Below, in pieces: positions 25,942 through 35,595 of a stretch of 64,000 nucleotides of DNA. The position numbers and the translations under genes are program-made. Source of the DNA: Terrimonas ginsenosidimutans (GTDB lineage: Bacteria > Bacteroidota > Bacteroidia > Chitinophagales > Chitinophagaceae); the NCBI RefSeq assembly GCF_022012415.1, contig NZ_JAKLTR010000024.1, positions 26,612 through 90,611 of the forward strand, read 5' to 3'. Below the pieces are notes generated by a model. That model was not told the DNA's origin. It worked only from the letters and a program-made list of their open reading frames with translations, and did not search any database. Each line of letters begins with the position of its first letter. The first letter of the stretch is position 1.

Positions 25942-27450
25942 TTACAATGAAGCCACCTGCAATATCGAATCTTTTGTTTCCAGCAAAGACGTACCACCTG
26001 TCAGGAACTCGTCCACTTTCCTCGCGCACTCACGCCCTTCGCTTATGGCCCACACTACCAGTGACTGACCGCGTCGTGCATCACCGGCGGTAAAGATCTT
26101 TGGAAGACTCGTCTGGTAACTTTTATCAGAGGCTTTGATATTGCCACGCTCATCTTTTTCGATCTCCAGCAGATTCAATAAACCTGCATGCTGCGTATGA
26201 ACGAATCCCATGGCGAGTAATGCCAGTTCGCAGGGCAGTTCTCTTTCACTACCGGGTACTTCCACCATCTGTGCAGGACGTCCATCTGTTGAAGCCTTCC
26301 ATTCAAGGTTTACTACTTTCAAGGCTTTCAGATTGCCATTGCCATCTCCGATGAATTCTTTCGTAGCAATAGCCCAATGTCTTTCGCAGCCCTCTTCGTG
26401 AGAAGACGTTGTTTTGAGAACCATTGGATAGGTTGGCCACGGCATCAGCGTTGTTCGGCTTTCCGGTGGCTTTGGTAATAATTCAAATTGTGTAACGGTC
26501 ATTGCCCCGTGACGATTGGAGGTTCCCACACAATCAGAGCCTGTATCGCCACCACCGATCACCACTACATTTTTTCCTGTAGCCAATAACTCTTCATGAA
26601 GAATATTGCTTTCAATATTTCCGAACGCTAACGGATCTTTCCCTGCATTACGCTTGTTCTGCTGTTTCAGGAATTCCATCGCATAGTGAACGCCTTTCAA
26701 TTCACGGCCGGGGATCGGGAGATTGCGCGGCACGGTGGAGCCACACGCAAGTACAATGGCATTGTATTCGCGCAACAGGTCATTGATCTGAACATTCACC
26801 CCCACATTTGCATGGCACTGGAAAGTGATCCCTTCTTCTTCCATTACCCGGATCCTTCTTTCCACAACCCATTTCTCCAGTTTGAAATCTGGAATGCCAT
26901 ATTGCAGAAGACCGCCTGGTTTGTCGTCACGCTCGAAAACCGTCACAAGATGTCCTGCATAGTTCAATTGAGCAGCTGCGGCAAGTCCGGCAGGGCCAGA
27001 GCCGATCACGGCTACTTTTTTCCCTGAGCGGAGATTTGGTTTCCTTGGCTTTACAAAGCCTTTATCAAATGCGATCTCTATGATATGTTTTTCGATCTCT
27101 TCAATTGCTACCGGCGGTTGATTAATGCCAAGCACGCATGCTGATTCGCATGGAGCAGGGCAGATCCGTCCTGTAAACTCGGGAAAGTTATTGGTCGAAG
27201 TAAGAATATCGTAAGCTTCTTCAAAATCTTTCCTGTACACCGCATCGTTGAACTCAGGGATCACGTTACCGAGAGGGCAACCGCTATGACAGAAAGGTAC
27301 ACCGCAGTTCATGCAGCGCGCAGATTGATCATTCAGTTTCTGCTCACTGAATTTCTCAACGAACTCTTTATAATTATGCAGCCTTTCCTGCACCGGTAAC
27401 TTACCAGGCAATTCCCTGGTAAATTCTTTAAATCCTGTTGGCTTACCCAT
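25942..27450 (-). CDS. gltD: Glutamate synthase small subunit (NADPH-GOGAT beta)
   Basis: 502 aa. It passes electrons from NADPH via FAD to the large subunit. N-terminal [4Fe-4S] ligand clusters are at Cys46/49/54/58 and Cys97/101/105; the FAD-binding GSGPAGLAAAAQL begins at 150, the NADPH-binding VIGGGDTGSDC lies near 295, and a C-terminal TAGDARRGQSLVVWAI closes the second FAD site. Encoded 114 bases after gltB; the gap contains an AAAAAGTAAAAATT repeat. Confidence 0.97.
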   Translation of the reverse strand: MGKPTGFKEFTRELPGKLPVQERLHNYKEFVEKFSEQKLNDQSARCMNCGVPFCHSGCPLGNVIPEFNDAVYRKDFEEAYDILTSTNNFPEFTGRICPAPCESACVLGINQPPVAIEEIEKHIIEIAFDKGFVKPRKPNLRSGKKVAVIGSGPAGLAAAAQLNYAGHLVTVFERDDKPGGLLQYGIPDFKLEKWVVERRIRVMEEEGITFQCHANVGVNVQINDLLREYNAIVLACGSTVPRNLPIPGRELKGVHYAMEFLKQQNKRNAGKDPLAFGNIESNILHEELLATGKNVVVIGGGDTGSDCVGTSNRHGAMTVTQFELLPKPPESRTTLMPWPTYPMVLKTTSSHEEGCERHWAIATKEFIGDGNGNLKALKVVNLEWKASTDGRPAQMVEVPGSERELPCELALLAMGFVHTQHAGLLNLLEIEKDERGNIKASDKSYQTSLPKIFTAGDARRGQSLVVWAISEGRECARKVDEFLTGGTSLLETKDSILQVASL

Positions 27451-27477
27451 GAGCGACAGAGTTTATAATTGAAACTG

Positions 27478-27588
27478 CTAAAAAGTAAAAGTCAAAATTA
27501 AAAAGTAAAAAAAAACAGTCTTTTATAGTTTGACCTGGTACTCCTGGCAGTAATTTTTTAATTTTTACTTTTGAATTTTTACTTCGGC
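27478..27588. repeat. AAAAAGTAAAAATT-word inverted repeat between gltB and gltD
   Basis: CTAAAAAGTAAAAGTCAAAATT and AAAAAGTAAAAAAAAAC on the left are matched by TTTTTTAATTTTTACTTTTG and AATTTTTACTT on the right. The right arm enters the last codons of gltB. Confidence 0.8.
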
Positions 27589-30500
27589 CGTGTTTGCCCG
27601 CTTTAAAGCAACCACCTTCTTGTAGTCTTTAGGAAACACTTTTACAAAATGCTGGAGTTGATTGTCCAGGTCCTGTAAAATGAATCGTGCAACAGTGCTG
27701 TCTGTATACTCGAGGTGTTTCTGGATGAGTGTGAACAATTCGTTCTTGTCTTCCAGTTCGCAAGCGTCAAGGTCGACCATTTCAAGGTTGCAGTTCTCTT
27801 TGAACTTACCTTTAACGTCATATACATACGCGATGCCGCCGCTCATACCGGCTGCAAAGTTTCTTCCTGTGTCGCCAAGTATGACTACAAGTCCACCTGT
27901 CATGTATTCACAACCGTGATCGCCTATTCCTTCCACCACCACATTTGCTCCTGAATTACGGACGCAGAAGCGTTCGCCGGCCTTTCCACGGATAAATGCT
28001 TCGCCGTTTGTTGCGCCATAGAATGCCACGTTGCCAATGATGCTGTTCTCTTCCGGAACAAATGATGCGTTGCGTGCGGGATAGATGATCAGTTTAGCAC
28101 CGCTTAATCCTTTACCGAAATAATCATTCGCATCACCTTCCAGCTCCAGTGTTACCCCTTTGGTGTTGAATGCACCAAAGCTTTGTCCCGCTGTGCCGGT
28201 GAATTTGTAATGGATCGTATTCTCCGGTAATCCCGCTGCGCGGTATTTCTTTGTGATCTCGTTGGACAATACGGTGCCTGCCGTACGGTCTGTATTGATG
28301 ATCGGGAATGACGCACGGACTGGTGTTTTATTTTCCAGGGCAGGTTTGGCTGCCTCAAGCAGTTTCCAGTCAAGGATATTCTGCATGCCATGATCCTGCT
28401 CTTCTGTGTTGTAAAGGCCTGTGTATTCAGATGCAGGCTCTTTGTAAAGAATAGGAGACAGGTCGAGGTTCTTATATTTCCAGTGCGTGATATCGTCTCT
28501 TACTTCGAGGTTCTCTACCTGGCCGATCATTTCATTGACGGTCTTATAACCGAGCTCTGCCATGATCTCGCGCAGTTCCTGTACCATAAAGCGGAAGAAA
28601 TTCACTACGTGATCCGCTGCGCCGGTAAAGCGTTTGCGCAGATCAGGATCCTGGGTTGCCACACCAACCGGGCAGGTATTCAGGTGGCATTTGCGCATCA
28701 GGATACAACCTTCTACAACAAGCGCGGCTGTTGCGATACCCCATTCTTCAGCACCGAGCAGGGCTGCAACAGCAATATCGCGACCTGTTTTCATTTGACC
28801 ATCAGCCTGTACCACTACACGGCTGCGGAGTTTATTTTTTACAAGAGTTTGGTGTGTTTCAGCCAGGCCAAGTTCCCATGGAAGACCAGCGTGTTTGATA
28901 GACGATACAGGTGATGCACCCGTACCACCGTCAAAACCTGCGATGAGTACTACGTCCGCTTTTGCTTTCGTAACTCCTGTAGCGATCGTTCCCACACCCG
29001 CTTTGCTCACCAGCTTTACACTGATGCGTGCTTTACGGTTTGCGTTTTTCAGATCAAAGATCAGCTGCGCAAGATCTTCGATTGAATAAATATCGTGGTG
29101 CGGAGGAGGAGAGATCAATCCAACGCCCGGAGTAGAGTGTCTTGTTTTGCCGATCCAGTCATCTACTTTATGTCCGGGCAACTGGCCGCCTTCGCCTGGT
29201 TTTGCGCCTTGTGCCATCTTGATCTGCAGCTCATCTGCTTCAGTAAGATAGAGGCTCGTTACACCGAAGCGGGCAGACGCCACCTGTTTGATGGAACTGC
29301 GCATAGAGTCACCGTTCTCCAGTGGTTCATATCTTCTTTCATCTTCACCGCCTTCACCTGTATTGCTTTTTGCACCGATGCGGTTCATGGCAATAGCCAG
29401 CGTGGTGTGTGCTTCCCAGGAGATAGAGCCAAAGCTCATGGCACCTGTAGCAAAGCGTTTGAAGATGCTTTCAGCCGGCTCTACTTCTTCAATAGAAACA
29501 GAAGGCCTGATCTTTTTGAACCGGAACAAGCTTCGTATCGTGCAGGCTTTTTCGCCCTGTTCGTTTACTAGCTTTGAGTATTTTTTAAACGTTGAGTAGT
29601 CGTTATGCTGCGTTGAATGCTGCAGCAAATGGATTGTCTGCGGATTGAAAAGGTGGAATTCTCCTTTTCTTTTCCATTGGTAAATGCCACCTACAGGTAA
29701 GCGGTCGACAGGAATATCTTTCTTGCTGAAAGCAAAGTAGTGCTTGGCCAGCGCTTCTTTTGCGATCTCATTGAGGCCCATGCCTTCGATACGTGAAGTT
29801 GCACCGGTGAAATATTTGTCCACCACTTCTCTGTTCAGCCCGAGGATCTCAAAGATCTGCGCGCCCTGGTATGACTGCAGTGTAGAGATCCCCATTTTGG
29901 AGAACACTTTCAGCAAACCATCATTAACAGCTTTGATGTAATTTTTCTTCAGTTCATCATGTGAGAGTGTTGTTTTCAGTTTTCCTGACTCTTTCATATC
30001 CCGGATCGAAGATAATGCGAGATATGGGTTGATGGCGGTTGCTCCGAATGCGATAAGGCAGGCGAAGTGATGAACTTCCCACGCATCACCTGCTTCTACG
30101 ATCACGCCAACCTGGCCGCGCAGTCCTTTGCGGATCAGGTGGTGGTGGATCGCGGAAACAGCAAGCACTGACGGGATCGGGGCGTGATCGGAGTCGATCG
30201 CACGATCCTGCAATACAAGTACTTTAAAGCCGTCTTCCACTGCATCTACGGCATAGCGGCAGATGCGCTCCAGTGCGGCCTTCAGTGCGCCGTCCTTTCC
30301 ATTTGCACGGAAATAACATTGCAGTGTTTTTGCCTGGAATAAACCTGTATCGATACTTCTGATCTTTTCCAGTTCGTGATTGGTAAGAACAGGTTGTTTT
30401 AATGCTACGCTATGACATGTCAATGGATCTTCGATCAGCAGGTTTCCGTTATTGCCGGCGAAGCTGGCTAAAGACATCACCAGTCTTTCGCGGATCGGGT

Positions 30501-32097
30501 CGATCGGCGGATTGGTAACCTGTGCAAAGAGTTGTTTGAAATAACTGGTCAGGTGTTGCGGCTGATCGCTTAATACAGCCAGCGGTGTATCCGTTCCCAT
30601 TGAACCGATCGGCTCTTTTCCATCGAGTGCCATTGGCGCAATGATGTTGTCCAGGTCTTCGGTACTATAGCCAAATGCTTTCTGATATTTAAAGATCTGG
30701 TCGTGCTCAAGATGGGTGAACATGATACGTGGCTCTGGCAGTTCTTCCAGGCGGATCTTGTATTTGTTCAGCCATTCGCCGTAAGGCTTTTGAGAACAGA
30801 TCTGTGCTTTCAGTTCTTCGTCGCTGATGATCTTTCCCTGCTCCATATCCACGACGAACATCTTGCCGGGTTGTAAGCGTCCTTTTTCTTTTATTAAAGA
30901 AGGGTGCACAGGAAGTACGCCTGTTTCAGAAGCGAGGATCACGCGATCATCTGAAGTCACGCAATAGCGTGAAGGACGAAGTCCGTTTCTGTCAAGTGTT
31001 GCTCCAATGATCTTTCCGTCTGTGAAAGAAATAGAAGCTGGTCCATCCCAGGGTTCCATGAATGCAGAGTGAAACTCATAGAATGCTTTCTTGACAGGAT
31101 CCATATGATCATTTCCATCCCATGCTTCCGGGATCAGCATCATCATTACGTGCGGCAATGAGCGCCCCGTCATGGTGAGCAGTTCGATAATATTATCAAG
31201 GCATGCGCTATCTGATTGTCCGTTGGTGACAACTGGCAACAGCATATCCATCTCTTCTTTGGTGAAGTAAGGTGAAGTGAAATTCTTTTCACTTGTCTTC
31301 AGCCAGTTCAGGTTGCCTTGCAGTGTATTGATCTCACCATTATGTGCAATATAGCGGAATGGCTGAGCAAGTTTCCATGAAGGGAACGTGTTTGTCGCAA
31401 AGCGGGAGTGAACAAGACCGAATGCGCTTACCATTCTTTTATTGCTGAGATCGGTGAAGTATCCGCGAACCTGTCCGCTGGTAAGCTGACCTTTGTATAC
31501 AATGGTCTTATAGGAAAGAGAAGCGAGGTAGAACCCAATCTCATCCTTTTTGACCGTATTATTAACTGTATGAGTGGCATAGTTGCGAAGAATGAATAGC
31601 TTGCGTTCAAATTCTTCGGGGTTGGAGATATGATCGGGGCAGGCAATGAATACCTGCTCTATCTCCGGTTCAACGCTGAGAGCTGTTGGGCCGATATCGT
31701 GTGTGTTGACGGGAACTTTACGGTATACGAGTACCTCAAGCCCAAGCTTTTCAGCCGTGCGGTTGAAGATCTCCCGGCATTCCTCGCGCAGGCGGATCTC
31801 TTTAGGGAAGAAGACCATTCCGACAGCGTATTTGCCATAGGAGGGCAGGTGGACACCGAGTTTTAGACATTCATCAAAGAAAAACTCGTGAGGTACCTGT
31901 ATCATGATACCGGCGCCATCACCTGTATTGTTTTCACAACCGCAGGCACCGCGGTGTTCCATATTCTCCAAAACGGTCAGCGCGTCGGAGATATTCTGGT
32001 GTGATTTGCCACCTTTGATGTTTGCCACAAAACCGATCCCGCAGGCATCATGCTCGAAGGCAGGGTTGTACAATCCCATATTGCTCGACATAAGCAA
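27565..32097 (-). CDS. gltB: Glutamate synthase large subunit (GOGAT alpha)
   Basis: 1510 aa, full length. With GltD it makes two glutamates from glutamine and 2-oxoglutarate. The class-II amidotransferase nucleophile is Cys19 (DACGIGF), exposed after removal of the N-terminal 18 residues; Met7 could be the true start. The FMN/synthase domain carries SNTGEGGEDERRYEP, and the [3Fe-4S] ligands are in RKCHLNTCPVG. The C-terminal glutamate-synthase beta-helix (GAFNTKGVTLELEGDANDY, in part) is present. The last residues KIQK are encoded within a repeat. First gene of the nitrogen cluster gltB-gltD-(amt-porin). Confidence 0.98.
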   Translation of the reverse strand: MLMSSNMGLYNPAFEHDACGIGFVANIKGGKSHQNISDALTVLENMEHRGACGCENNTGDGAGIMIQVPHEFFFDECLKLGVHLPSYGKYAVGMVFFPKEIRLREECREIFNRTAEKLGLEVLVYRKVPVNTHDIGPTALSVEPEIEQVFIACPDHISNPEEFERKLFILRNYATHTVNNTVKKDEIGFYLASLSYKTIVYKGQLTSGQVRGYFTDLSNKRMVSAFGLVHSRFATNTFPSWKLAQPFRYIAHNGEINTLQGNLNWLKTSEKNFTSPYFTKEEMDMLLPVVTNGQSDSACLDNIIELLTMTGRSLPHVMMMLIPEAWDGNDHMDPVKKAFYEFHSAFMEPWDGPASISFTDGKIIGATLDRNGLRPSRYCVTSDDRVILASETGVLPVHPSLIKEKGRLQPGKMFVVDMEQGKIISDEELKAQICSQKPYGEWLNKYKIRLEELPEPRIMFTHLEHDQIFKYQKAFGYSTEDLDNIIAPMALDGKEPIGSMGTDTPLAVLSDQPQHLTSYFKQLFAQVTNPPIDPIRERLVMSLASFAGNNGNLLIEDPLTCHSVALKQPVLTNHELEKIRSIDTGLFQAKTLQCYFRANGKDGALKAALERICRYAVDAVEDGFKVLVLQDRAIDSDHAPIPSVLAVSAIHHHLIRKGLRGQVGVIVEAGDAWEVHHFACLIAFGATAINPYLALSSIRDMKESGKLKTTLSHDELKKNYIKAVNDGLLKVFSKMGISTLQSYQGAQIFEILGLNREVVDKYFTGATSRIEGMGLNEIAKEALAKHYFAFSKKDIPVDRLPVGGIYQWKRKGEFHLFNPQTIHLLQHSTQHNDYSTFKKYSKLVNEQGEKACTIRSLFRFKKIRPSVSIEEVEPAESIFKRFATGAMSFGSISWEAHTTLAIAMNRIGAKSNTGEGGEDERRYEPLENGDSMRSSIKQVASARFGVTSLYLTEADELQIKMAQGAKPGEGGQLPGHKVDDWIGKTRHSTPGVGLISPPPHHDIYSIEDLAQLIFDLKNANRKARISVKLVSKAGVGTIATGVTKAKADVVLIAGFDGGTGASPVSSIKHAGLPWELGLAETHQTLVKNKLRSRVVVQADGQMKTGRDIAVAALLGAEEWGIATAALVVEGCILMRKCHLNTCPVGVATQDPDLRKRFTGAADHVVNFFRFMVQELREIMAELGYKTVNEMIGQVENLEVRDDITHWKYKNLDLSPILYKEPASEYTGLYNTEEQDHGMQNILDWKLLEAAKPALENKTPVRASFPIINTDRTAGTVLSNEITKKYRAAGLPENTIHYKFTGTAGQSFGAFNTKGVTLELEGDANDYFGKGLSGAKLIIYPARNASFVPEENSIIGNVAFYGATNGEAFIRGKAGERFCVRNSGANVVVEGIGDHGCEYMTGGLVVILGDTGRNFAAGMSGGIAYVYDVKGKFKENCNLEMVDLDACELEDKNELFTLIQKHLEYTDSTVARFILQDLDNQLQHFVKVFPKDYKKVVALKRANTAEVKIQK

Positions 32098-32400
32098 TTC
32101 AAGTTTTTTAGATAAAAAATAAAAAAGTATAAGAATCTCTGGAAAGCTGGCAAGAATCGATTGAAAATACTAAAAATTTTTCAGAGGAATTGGGACATTG
32201 GTGAAGAATTTTCCACAGGACGTGAAGAAAAGGAAGTAAAAATTCAGAAGTAAAAATTAAAAAAAAACTTACTATAAGGTATTTAGATCTTATTGATCAA
32301 ATTTTTGTCTTGAGCCTTACGAAATCCATTTTTTTTACCTCCTTGATCGAAAATCAATTGATCAGATGCTATTTTTTAATTTTTACTTTTGACTTTTTAA
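32098..32400. other. gltB upstream region and ilvA downstream repeat
   Basis: 303 bases without a gene. The gltB-proximal part is AT-rich leader with no exact TAnnTTTG box. From about 32236, GGAAGTAAAAATTCAGAAG and AAAAATTAAAAAAAAAC are matched by TTTTTTAATTTTTACTTTTGAC near 32373-32396, another copy of the AAAAAGTAAAAATT family; between them lies a TTGATC-rich segment (TGATCAAAT, TTGATCG, TTGATCAG). Confidence 0.6.
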
Positions 32401-33651
32401 TTACACCAGATATCCAAACAAGGTGTCATTTTTGTTCAGCTCGGTGTACCTTATATTGTATTTTTCGAGATTTTCTATCAGGTTTTCGTAATCTTTCTTT
32501 GCCTGGAGCTCGATCCCGACGAGTGCCGGACCATTTTCCTTATTGTGCTTTTGCATGTATTCGAACCGGGTAATATCATCTGTAGGACTTAGGACATAGT
32601 TGACGAATTCTTTCAGGGCTCCTGGTCTTTGCGCGAAACTGATGAGGAAGTAGTGTTTAAGCCCCTCATATTGCAGGCTTCTTTCTTTGATCTCCTGCAT
32701 CCGGTCGATGTCATTATTGCTGCCGCTTACGATACAAACCACATTTTTGCCTTTGATCCGGTCAGCAAAATCGTCCAGGGCTGCGATCGACATTGCTCCG
32801 GCTGGTTCAGCAACGATGGCGTCTTCATTATATAATTTCAGGATCGTGGTGCAGATCTTTCCTTCGGGCACCAATCTCATATCATCCAGTACGTCTTTGC
32901 AGATAGAGAAGGTAAGGTCACCAATGCGTTTTACAGCAGCACCGTCTACAAATCGTTCTATCTGCTCAAGCGTCACAGGATGGCCGGCGTTCAACGCTGT
33001 AAGCATTGATGGAGCTCCTTCAGGTTCAAGACCAACGATCTTTGTTTGCGGAGAGAATATTTTGAAATAAGAACCTACACCCGCGGCCAAACCGCCGCCG
33101 CCAACTGGAATAAAAACATAGTCGATGTCGGAAAGATCTTCAAGTATTTCAACGGCGACTGTTGCCTGTCCTTCAATGATGCGATAATCATCAAAAGGAG
33201 GGATAAAAGTCATTCCGTTTTCTTCTGTGAATTGTTTGGCAGCAATGGCGCAATCATCAAAAGTGTCTCCCACCAGTTTGATCTCGATATTGCTTTCGCC
33301 AAACATCCTGGTCTGATTCACTTTTTGTTTGGGAGTGATGATCGGCATAAATACAACACCTTTCACGCCAAGTTTTTTACAGCTATACGCAAAGCCCTGA
33401 GCATGGTTGCCCGCGCTGGCGCAAACAACGCCCACGCTGAGTTTTTCTGATGGAAGGCTTTTCATCATATTGAAGGCTCCGCGCAGTTTGTAGCTGCGAA
33501 CGACCTGGAGGTCTTCACGCTTCAGGTAAACATTGCAGTTGTACTTGCGGGATAGGTTTGCATTCAACTGTAGCGGGGTCCGGTTTACAATGCCTTGTAA
33601 ACGTTTAGCTGCTTCAGCGTAATGCAAAGTTGTATTCGTTATTACTTCCAT
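32401..33651 (-). CDS. ilvA: Threonine dehydratase (threonine ammonia-lyase)
   Basis: 416 aa. It makes 2-oxobutyrate from threonine, the first committed step to isoleucine. The PLP Lys55 is in SYKLRGAF, the Gly-rich phosphate loop is VGGGGLAAG, and a single C-terminal ACT-like regulatory region (~330-416; YFLISFAQRPGALKEFV) suggests isoleucine feedback, one ACT-like unit instead of the two of E. coli IlvA. Last gene of the branched-chain locus, separated from ilvC by a long hairpin (33672-33785). Confidence 0.94.
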   Translation of the reverse strand: MEVITNTTLHYAEAAKRLQGIVNRTPLQLNANLSRKYNCNVYLKREDLQVVRSYKLRGAFNMMKSLPSEKLSVGVVCASAGNHAQGFAYSCKKLGVKGVVFMPIITPKQKVNQTRMFGESNIEIKLVGDTFDDCAIAAKQFTEENGMTFIPPFDDYRIIEGQATVAVEILEDLSDIDYVFIPVGGGGLAAGVGSYFKIFSPQTKIVGLEPEGAPSMLTALNAGHPVTLEQIERFVDGAAVKRIGDLTFSICKDVLDDMRLVPEGKICTTILKLYNEDAIVAEPAGAMSIAALDDFADRIKGKNVVCIVSGSNNDIDRMQEIKERSLQYEGLKHYFLISFAQRPGALKEFVNYVLSPTDDITRFEYMQKHNKENGPALVGIELQAKKDYENLIENLEKYNIRYTELNKNDTLFGYLV

Positions 33652-33671
33652 CGTGTGTCTGTTATTTTTGA

Positions 33672-33785
33672 AGCAGTCCTTTGCGCACTCTGCGACTCCT
33701 TAGCGTACTTGGCGATACCTTTATTCCAAACATAAGTATCGCCAAGTACGCTAAGGAGTCGCAGAGAACGCAAAGGAGATCTGCT
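33672..33785. repeat. CGCAAAG-type long hairpin between ilvC and ilvA
   Basis: AGCAGTCCTTTGCG... (33672-33717) and ...CGCAAAGGAGATCTGCT (33737-33785) are complementary over ~45 bases; the inner arms CGACTCCTTAGCGTACTTGG and its complement are perfect over at least 29 bases. It sits inside a gene cluster, and neither side has a U-tract. Confidence 0.88.
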
Positions 33786-33796
33786 ATAAGCTTAAC

Positions 33797-34921
33797 CTAG
33801 CCTACTGATTCAGCTTTAAGAGCTTGCTGACGGAAAACATCTTTAGTAGAAGAGTCCGTTGCAGAAGCTTCTACATTTTGATTTTCCGGGCGAAGGCTTC
33901 TAACTGTTTTACCAGCCTGCCACATTTCGCTTTCACGCAGCTCTTTCAGTTCTGCATCAAGTTTCTCACGGTAGTCTGCTTGTGAGTTAGAGTCGATTGA
34001 ACGCTGAGATTCTTTACCTGTAGCAACGCTCTCGTACAGTTCTTTGAATACAGGTGCAGTAGCATCACGGAATTTCTTCCACCAGTCGAGTGCGCCACGC
34101 TGTGCCGTTGTTGAACAGTTTGCATACATCCAGTCCATACCGTTTTCAGCCACGAGTGGCATGAGTGATTGCGTCAGTTCTTCAACAGTTTCGTTGAATG
34201 CTTCGCTTGGTGTATGTCCTTTATCACGCAGCACCTGGTATTGTGCAGCGAAGATCCCCTGGATAGCGCCCATCAATGTGCCACGCTCGCCGGTAAGATC
34301 AGAGTAAACTTCTTTTTTGAAATCAGTTTCGAAGAGGTAACCGCTTCCTACTGCAATACCGAGAGCAACAACGCGCTCTTTAGCTTTACCGGTTGCATCC
34401 TGGAAGATCGCATAAGAACTGTTCAATCCACGGCCCTGCAGGAACATTCTTCTCAGAGATGTACCTGAACCTTTTGGTGCAACCAGGAATACGTCCACAT
34501 CTTTTGGAGGAACGATGCCGGTTTGCTCATTGAACGTGATACCAAAGCCATGAGAGAAATATAGTGCTTTACCTGGGGTCAGGTGTTTTTGTACAGTAGG
34601 CCACAGGGCGATCTGCGCAGCATCGCTCAACAGGTAGCAGATGATAGTTCCTTTTTGAAGAGCTTCTTCAATTTCAAACAACGTTTCACCTGGTACAAAT
34701 CCATCTTTTATGGCTTTATCCCATGTTTTGGAATTCTTACGCTGACCTACGATCACATTGATGCCGTTATCTTTCTGGTTAAGGGCCTGACCAGGACCTT
34801 GTACGCCATAGCCAATAACCGCTACTGTTTCATTTTTTAAAACTTCCTGCGCTTTGCTTAAAGGAAATTCTTCACGGGTTACAACGTTTTCCTCAACGCC
34901 GCCGAAATTTAGTTTTGCCAT
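33797..34921 (-). CDS. ilvC: Ketol-acid reductoisomerase
   Basis: 374 aa class I enzyme with a longer C-tail than the ~330-residue form. It isomerises and reduces acetolactate or acetohydroxybutyrate to the dihydroxy acids, using NADPH and Mg. The Rossmann motif GYGVQG is at 37-42; the cofactor-specificity loop GQRKNSKTW follows (59-67), where Arg and Ser favour NADPH; SDLTGERGTLMGAIQG and SNSQADYRE belong to the knotted helical domain. The last ~30 residues (ASATDSSTKDVFRQQ...) are unconserved. Member of the ilvE-A gene run. Confidence 0.96.
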   Translation of the reverse strand: MAKLNFGGVEENVVTREEFPLSKAQEVLKNETVAVIGYGVQGPGQALNQKDNGINVIVGQRKNSKTWDKAIKDGFVPGETLFEIEEALQKGTIICYLLSDAAQIALWPTVQKHLTPGKALYFSHGFGITFNEQTGIVPPKDVDVFLVAPKGSGTSLRRMFLQGRGLNSSYAIFQDATGKAKERVVALGIAVGSGYLFETDFKKEVYSDLTGERGTLMGAIQGIFAAQYQVLRDKGHTPSEAFNETVEELTQSLMPLVAENGMDWMYANCSTTAQRGALDWWKKFRDATAPVFKELYESVATGKESQRSIDSNSQADYREKLDAELKELRESEMWQAGKTVRSLRPENQNVEASATDSSTKDVFRQQALKAESVG

Positions 34922-34922
34922 T

Positions 34923-35079
34923 GTTTAAAAATTAAAAATTAAAAAGTAAAAATTCCAAATATGTTTCTAAGTAAAAATTCAAAAGTGAAAATTAAAAATA
35001 TCAGGCATCGGGTCAGTGGTTGTTCTTCTGTCTTGAAGTCCCGGTTTTTTAATTTTTACTTTTTAATTTTTTACTTGTC
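34923..35079. repeat. AAAAATTAAAAAGTAAAAATT inverted repeat between dinB-like gene and ilvC
   Basis: Left words AAAAATTAAAAATTAAAAAG and TAAAAATTCAAAAG are matched by TTTTTTAATTTTTACTTTTT and AATTTTTTACTTG. The right arm runs into the DinB-like stop codon and encodes its C-terminal QVKN. Confidence 0.8.
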
Positions 35080-35530
35080 TTTGTTGCGCCATTGCATAAC
35101 CATAATGCAAAGCATCATGTGTTGCCAGATAGTGAACGGCTTCATCCAGTGTGTTGATGGTGATGCCATAGCTGGTTGGAAGTTGCTCATACGTCCGGCG
35201 TAAGAACAGTCCGGCTTGCATGTCTTCTTCCAGTTGATCTATCTGGTGTTTCAATTCCTTTTTGAAAAGAGCTATTTCTTCTTTTGTTACCGGTTGCTCA
35301 GGTTTGCTTCCTTTCCTGAATCGCTCCGTTAAAGAAGGAGCGATGCTGCTATTGAATCCCATCCGTACATAGCAAAGTGTTTGTTGTGTAACGATGATAT
35401 GTCCGAAGTTCCAGATGATATTGTTATTAAATCCTTCGGGGATCTTATTCAGCTGCTCTTCTGTCAACCCTTCAATAAGCTTCAAAAAATTCTTCCTGGT
35501 CGTTCTTATTATCTCTAAAGTATTATCCAT
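35063..35530 (-). CDS. DinB-like four-helix metalloprotein
   Basis: 155 aa. DinB_2/YfiT-like four-helix bundle: His at NFGHIIVTQQ (~49), and HYLATHDALHYGYAMAQ at the C-terminus supply the three-His metal triad expected for the family. Such proteins are often thiol-dependent transferases (for example bacillithiol S-transferases) or have no known activity. It lies between ilvN and ilvC in the same orientation, with no known role in branched-chain synthesis. It may be a passenger gene. Confidence 0.85.
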   Translation of the reverse strand: MDNTLEIIRTTRKNFLKLIEGLTEEQLNKIPEGFNNNIIWNFGHIIVTQQTLCYVRMGFNSSIAPSLTERFRKGSKPEQPVTKEEIALFKKELKHQIDQLEEDMQAGLFLRRTYEQLPTSYGITINTLDEAVHYLATHDALHYGYAMAQQRQVKN

Positions 35531-35595
35531 ATTGTTCGTATCTGTCGTATCAAGTCAACGTTTTTTAATTTTTACTTTTGACTTTTTACTTCGCT

